Shown here piece by piece: positions 43,715-47,430 of a stretch of DNA of 47,430 bases; the stretch's first letter is position 1; each line of letters opens with the position of its first letter. A model generated the notes under the pieces. That model saw only the letters and a list, made by a program, of their open reading frames with translations. It was not told where the DNA came from and did not search any database. This stretch comes from an uncultured Eubacteriales bacterium (GTDB lineage Bacteria > Bacillota > Clostridia > Oscillospirales > Acutalibacteraceae), in the NCBI GenBank assembly GCA_934546985.1, contig CAKTEE010000015.1, positions 1 through 47,430 of the forward strand, read 5' to 3'. The translations under genes and the position numbers were made by a program.

Positions 43715-43747
43715 CAAAAGATAGAAAGATGGATGGAGGGGTTTCCT

Positions 43748-44974
43748 TTGAAAAAATCAATCAACAGAATTTTTGCGGCGGTGCTTGCAGTTGTAGTTAC
43801 AGCAGGCTTTTCCGGGTGTGCTACTTTCGACAAAATATCTGAAATAAAAAAGGCGGAATCATCTTCAAAAAGTACAACGGCGCAGGAAAAAACAACTGCC
43901 ATATCCCATCCGCACTTGGCGCTGAAAACAGGCGGTTACTATTATGAGCGTTTGAATGCGGCACAGCAGGAAGGCTACAGGAAAATGATAGAAGAACTGG
44001 AACATCATCCCGCAAGGATTATACTGCCGAGTTTAAGCGAAGATGAAATTGCTCAGATGTATACCGCAGTCTGTTATGATAACCCCTCGCTGACCTGTTT
44101 AACCGGCGGTTATACTTTTGCCGCTAATGGCAATGAGTTTTATATTGCGCCTAAATATAACAGAGATGGGGAAGCATGCGGGCAAACAACTCAGCAGCTC
44201 AGCCAGGCAGTTGAGGAGGCAATGAAGGCAATTCCTGAGGGCGCAGGCGATTATGAGAAAGAGCTTGCTTTGCATGATTGGCTGGTAAGCCGCTGCAAAA
44301 ATTTAGACACGGGTAAACAAGGGAAGAATGCATACAATGCGTTGGTTAGCAAAGAAGCTGACAGCTTTGGTTATGCACGTGCGATGCAGTTATTGTTAAA
44401 TCAGGCTGGAGTAACAAACCATTTAGTGGTTGGAACGGTGCAGGACTCTGAAATGAAAGTGACGGAGCACATGTGGAATATTGTTTCAGTTGACGGTCAG
44501 AATTACCATCTGGATGTTAATTTAGATGATCCGGTCAACACCATGAAGGATTATGTCCAGCATTTTTATTTTAACCTTAGTGATGAGGAGATTTCCGCTG
44601 ATCATTATAACTATAATCCTTCTGATAACCAGTGCGTTTCTACTGACGCGAATTATTTCCGAAAAGAAAATTTGATGTTTGACACATATGATGACAATGT
44701 GAAAGCAAAAATAAAACAAATGATTAAAGATATGGTAAAAGAACATGCCTATTTTATTGAAATCCGTTTCAGCTCTTCTGCGGCGTATATTGAAGGCAAA
44801 AAAGACATTATTGATGCAAATGGGATTGACCATATGATTAAGCAAATGAACCCGTCTTTGGGTGAAAATAAACTCAGCAGAGATATGCTTTATTGGTCTT
44901 ATACCGAGCGTTATAATACCCTCCGGTTTGAGTTTACCTATGAGAATGAAAAAGAAACAGCTGCTGCTGAATAA
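43748..44974 (+). CDS. Lipoprotein with transglutaminase-like domain, catalytic Cys replaced by Ser
   Basis: A 408-residue paralogue of the preceding protein: lipobox FSGC near residue 21, Ser/Thr linker, helical region with ALHDWLVSRCKN, then the transglutaminase-like domain. At the catalytic position it has Ser206 (DSFGYARAMQLLLNQAG against VCEGYSKAMLLLLNRAG), while His241 and Asp256 are retained. It is therefore predicted to be inactive as a cysteine enzyme, or to act as a binding protein. The start is TTG 43748, with GGAGGGG 6 bases upstream; an ATG at 43733 would put the ribosome binding site inside the gene. The folE gene begins just after its stop. Confidence 0.82.
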   Translation: MKKSINRIFAAVLAVVVTAGFSGCATFDKISEIKKAESSSKSTTAQEKTTAISHPHLALKTGGYYYERLNAAQQEGYRKMIEELEHHPARIILPSLSEDEIAQMYTAVCYDNPSLTCLTGGYTFAANGNEFYIAPKYNRDGEACGQTTQQLSQAVEEAMKAIPEGAGDYEKELALHDWLVSRCKNLDTGKQGKNAYNALVSKEADSFGYARAMQLLLNQAGVTNHLVVGTVQDSEMKVTEHMWNIVSVDGQNYHLDVNLDDPVNTMKDYVQHFYFNLSDEEISADHYNYNPSDNQCVSTDANYFRKENLMFDTYDDNVKAKIKQMIKDMVKEHAYFIEIRFSSSAAYIEGKKDIIDANGIDHMIKQMNPSLGENKLSRDMLYWSYTERYNTLRFEFTYENEKETAAAE

Positions 44975-44990
44975 AGGATGTGTACTTGGT

Positions 44991-45557
44991 TTGGATAAAG
45001 AGAGAATAAAAAACGCGGTCAGGGAAATTTTGCTGGCAATTGGGGAAGATCCGGACAGGGAAGGTCTGATAGATACGCCGCGGCGTGTAGCGGATATGTA
45101 TGAAGAAGTATTTTCCGGTTTAGATGCGGATCCTCACAGGCATTTAAAAATTTTTCATGATACCAATCATGATGAAATGGTAATCGTCAGGGATATTCCA
45201 TTGTATTCCATGTGCGAACATCATCTTCTGCCGTTTGTCGGAAAGGCGCATATTGCCTACATACCAAGCGAGGGCAGTGTTATCGGCTTGAGCAAGCTTG
45301 CGCGTATTGTTAATGATTTTGCCCGCCGCCCGCAGCTGCAGGAGCGGCTGACAGCGCAGGTTGCTGATTTTCTGGAAAGTACCCTTTCTCCCCGCGGTGT
45401 TGCGGTGGTAATTGAAGCGGAACACTTGTGCATGACCATGCGCGGCGCACGCGCGGCAGGTGCATTAACGCAAACCTCTGCACTGCGCGGGTTGATGCGC
45501 TCTGATGCGCGCAGCAGAGCAGAGGTTATGGCTTTATTGCAGGGAGGAAAACGATGA
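44991..45557 (+). CDS. folE: GTP cyclohydrolase I
   Basis: Converts GTP to dihydroneopterin triphosphate, the first step of folate synthesis. The 188-residue product has the zinc site Cys75, His78 and Cys147 (SMCEHHLLPF, EHLCMT), and the IGEDPDREGLIDTPRRV and SVIGLSKLARIV signatures. The start is uncertain: I choose TTG 44991, where the family N-terminus begins (MDKERIKNAV), with AAAGGA 12 bases upstream; ATG 44946 is in frame but overlaps the previous gene. It ends in an ATGA overlap with folP. Promoter not visible, so it may be read from the lipoprotein operon. Confidence 0.93.
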   Translation: MDKERIKNAVREILLAIGEDPDREGLIDTPRRVADMYEEVFSGLDADPHRHLKIFHDTNHDEMVIVRDIPLYSMCEHHLLPFVGKAHIAYIPSEGSVIGLSKLARIVNDFARRPQLQERLTAQVADFLESTLSPRGVAVVIEAEHLCMTMRGARAAGALTQTSALRGLMRSDARSRAEVMALLQGGKR

Positions 45558-46447
45558 CCGGTATTTGGAAAGCTGGAAAATATGAACTTGAAATGGGCGT
45601 TAGAACTTATATCATGGGGATTTTAAATGTTACCCCGGATTCTTTCTCCGACGGCGGCGTTTGGATGGATGAGCAAAAAGCTATTGCACATGCACTGGAA
45701 ATGCAAGCGCAGGGTGCGGATATTATTGATATTGGGGGGCAGTCGACTCGTCCTGGGCACATTCCGGTTACGGCAGAAGAGGAATTGGCGCGCGTACTGC
45801 CTGTAGTGAAGGCGTTGGCACAGACTTTGACTGTGCCTATTTCGGTCGATACTTATTATCCTTTGGTCGCACGTGAGGCTATGCAGGCAGGTGCGAGTAT
45901 TATTAATGATGTCAGCGGGGTTATTGCATCGGAAATGACACAGGTGGTTGCTGAATCCGGCGCCGGCTGGATTGTTATGCATACCGGTGCAGAATTTACC
46001 GCAGACAGTGACACGGTGGCGGAACAGTTGAAAGAATTGATGCATTCCAGAGAAATGCACGCATGCCGGGAATATCCTGACGGTATTGCCGGTGATGTAC
46101 GGGATTTTTTTGAAAAAGCATATCTTTCTGCAACCAGTTTAGGTATACTGCCAGAACAGCTGTGTTTTGATACTGGAATCGGTTTTGGAAAAAGTTATAT
46201 CCAAAACCTTGATTTACTACGTGATACCCATATTGCGCGCTTGGCAAGCCGTCCGCTTCTGGTTGGCGTGTCAAGAAAGAGGTTTATCGGAGAAGCGGCA
46301 AAAGAAGCTGATCCGCTGAAACGTCTTGCAGGAACCATTGTTGCAAATACGGCGGCAATTGCTGGCGGAGCAGATATTTTGCGCGTGCATGATGTTGCAC
46401 AAAATGTACAGGCTGCGCAGGTGGCTGATGCAATTTACAGGAGATAA
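45554..46447 (+). CDS. folP: Dihydropteroate synthase
   Basis: Condenses 6-hydroxymethyl-dihydropterin pyrophosphate with p-aminobenzoate; the sulfonamide target. The 297-residue TIM barrel has GILNVTPDSFSDGG at residues 22-35, DIGGQSTRPG, SVDTYYP, NDVSGV, and the closing GVSRKRFIGE segment. ATG 45554 overlaps the folE stop (ATGA). folB follows after 2 bases. Confidence 0.95.
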   Translation: MTGIWKAGKYELEMGVRTYIMGILNVTPDSFSDGGVWMDEQKAIAHALEMQAQGADIIDIGGQSTRPGHIPVTAEEELARVLPVVKALAQTLTVPISVDTYYPLVAREAMQAGASIINDVSGVIASEMTQVVAESGAGWIVMHTGAEFTADSDTVAEQLKELMHSREMHACREYPDGIAGDVRDFFEKAYLSATSLGILPEQLCFDTGIGFGKSYIQNLDLLRDTHIARLASRPLLVGVSRKRFIGEAAKEADPLKRLAGTIVANTAAIAGGADILRVHDVAQNVQAAQVADAIYRR

Positions 46448-46449
46448 TT

Positions 46450-46815
46450 ATGGATAAAATTTTGATTAACGGACTGCGTCTGTTTGCATATCATGGTGTA
46501 AATCCCGAAGAAAAAGAAAAAGGACAGCCTTTTGAGCTGGATATTACTTTGTATCTAAACCTTGACTGCCCCTGCGCTTCAGATAATGTAGAAGATACTG
46601 TCAGCTATGCTAAAGTAGTGAAAACAGTGCGCAGTATTTTCCTTGCACAAAAAGATGATTTGCTCGAACATGCCGCTCAAAGGGTTGCAGATGGGATTCT
46701 GGAAGCTTATACGCCTGTAAAACAGGTTAAGGTACTTTTAAAGAAACCTCGTGCTCCGATTGCAGCAGATTTTGCTTACGTTGCAGTTGAAATTAAACGG
46801 AGGCGCAAAATATGA
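46450..46815 (+). CDS. folB: Dihydroneopterin aldolase
   Basis: Converts 7,8-dihydroneopterin to 6-hydroxymethyl-dihydropterin and glycolaldehyde. The 121-residue product has the FolB landmarks: DKILINGLRLFAYHGVNPEEKEKGQPFELDI, TVSYAKVVKTVRS, LLEHAAQRVADGIL, and a final KKPRAPI with the conserved Lys/Pro. It is in the standard folP-folB-folK order and overlaps folK by 4 bases. Confidence 0.95.
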   Translation: MDKILINGLRLFAYHGVNPEEKEKGQPFELDITLYLNLDCPCASDNVEDTVSYAKVVKTVRSIFLAQKDDLLEHAAQRVADGILEAYTPVKQVKVLLKKPRAPIAADFAYVAVEIKRRRKI

Positions 46816-47339
46816 AACAAGCGGTGCTGGGCTTGGGTTCCAATCAGGGAGATTCCGGCAGTATCCTTTGTCAAGCGGCGGCGTGTTTTCAGCTTCTTCC
46901 TCAAACACGCGTTTTGAGCGCTTCACGAGTGTATCAAACTGCCCCGTGGGGTTATCTGGACCAGCCTGATTTTTTGAATGCCGTACTGCTTATTGAAACA
47001 GAGCTTTCCCCATCTGCCTTATTAGGCGCGTGTTTGGGAATTGAAACAGTATTTCAAAGAAAACGCAGTTTTCCAAATGCCCCCCGTACGTTGGATCTGG
47101 ATTTGATTGCTATGGAAGATATACATATGGCTACACCGGAGCTTATTTTACCGCATCCTCGTTTTCTGGAGCGGGCGTTTGTACTTGTGCCGTTAATGGA
47201 TATATTTCCAGAAGGGACAGCGTTTGGAGTGCCTTTCCGCGAAGCGTTCGATACAGTGGAGAAAGAAGGCGTTAAGCCGGTTACAATGAGGTTATTCGCT
47301 GAAACACAAGGAAGGGTTGTAAGAAGGGGAAAAAAGTAG
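46812..47339 (+). CDS. folK: 2-amino-4-hydroxy-6-hydroxymethyldihydropteridine pyrophosphokinase
   Basis: Transfers pyrophosphate from ATP to hydroxymethyl-dihydropterin for folP. The 175-residue product has LGLGSNQGDSGSIL, VYQTAPWGYLDQPDFLNAV, and the catalytic segment RTLDLDLI followed by LILPHPRFLERAFVLVPLMDI. ATG 46812 overlaps the folB stop (ATGA). It is the last gene of the folate operon in this window; a new promoter starts right after its stop. Confidence 0.94.
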   Translation: MKQAVLGLGSNQGDSGSILCQAAACFQLLPQTRVLSASRVYQTAPWGYLDQPDFLNAVLLIETELSPSALLGACLGIETVFQRKRSFPNAPRTLDLDLIAMEDIHMATPELILPHPRFLERAFVLVPLMDIFPEGTAFGVPFREAFDTVEKEGVKPVTMRLFAETQGRVVRRGKK

Positions 47340-47368
47340 TTGACAAAGGGAGGAAGAGGTGGTAAGAT
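47340..47368 (+). promoter_or_regulatory. Strong promoter after folK, driving something beyond the window
   Basis: TTGACA (47340-47345), 17-base spacer, TAAGAT (47363-47368). The last base of the folK stop region touches the -35 box. The following 60 bases have no start codon with a ribosome binding site and contain a CACTC/GAGTG stem enclosing GGAGG/CTTCC, so the product could be a non-coding RNA or a long leader. Confidence 0.6.
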
Positions 47369-47430
47369 AAATAGGCACTCGCGGGGAGGACAAGAACTTC
47401 CGAAAGAGTGGAAAAAAGTTAAGCCAAAGG

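Noticed and set aside
43733..43747. ATG 43733 as start of the second lipoprotein
   Set aside because: The GGAGGGG ribosome binding site would then lie inside the gene; TTG 43748 is correctly spaced and gives a standard signal peptide.
1..47430. CRISPR array, tRNA, rRNA or insertion sequence
   Set aside because: I looked for regular direct repeats, cloverleaf-like segments, rRNA-like stretches and transposase motifs and found none that hold up.

Overview
The window is a chromosomal segment of a low-to-moderate GC Gram-positive bacterium of the class Clostridia, most likely in the Oscillospiraceae/Ruminococcaceae neighbourhood. This is inferred from the strong AGGAGG-type ribosome binding sites, the hprK-glcK-murB-rapZ-whiA-dnaE-pfkA gene order, an NfnAB-type flavin/iron-sulfur enzyme, a PdaB-like deacetylase typical of endospore formers, and many secreted proteins with Ig-like and stalk domains. 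I saw no rRNA, tRNA, CRISPR array or insertion sequence.

Layout. 1-500 holds the tail of an unidentified gene and decayed sequence. 500-4600 carries alr and secA on the minus strand, each closed by a clear terminator. 4780-5610 is a DUF2975 membrane protein with its small Cro-like regulator. 5690-8350 is an AT-rich two-gene unit: a 586-aa lipoprotein with alpha-toroid-like helical repeats and a 266-aa secreted protein of unknown family. 8429-10670 holds two small regulator loci (an XRE regulator with a membrane mini-protein sharing its C-terminal domain; an HxlR regulator divergent from a cupin) separated by a palindromic, probably structured element. 11074-13078 is a gatB with no adjacent gatC/gatA, preceded by a DUF2691-like pseudogene whose stop overlaps the gatB start. 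13510-19575 carries a large secreted transglutaminase-like protein, a beta-carbonic anhydrase, an SDR oxidoreductase, a GNAT acetyltransferase and a GT4 glycosyltransferase.

19829-29340 is the conserved core: HPr kinase and glucokinase (carbon control), a terminator, then murB-rapZ-whiA-dnaE and pfkA. The yvcK gene that usually lies between rapZ and whiA is absent. 29659-34525 holds nfnA-nfnB and an unusual fusion of a sugar-isomerase-like TIM barrel with an acyl-CoA-synthetase-like enzyme. 34643-44974 is a cell-envelope region: PdaB-like deacetylase, a beta-helix protein, a DUF4434 glycosidase-like protein, two small envelope proteins, an LCP-like protein lacking key catalytic residues, and a tandem pair of transglutaminase-like lipoproteins, the second with the catalytic cysteine replaced by serine. 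44991-47339 is a tightly coupled folate operon, folE-folP-folB-folK.

The most interesting parts for new biology are the 5.7-8.3 kb lipoprotein/secreted pair, the TIM barrel-AMP ligase fusion, and the LCP/transglutaminase locus with two degenerate enzymes beside an intact one.
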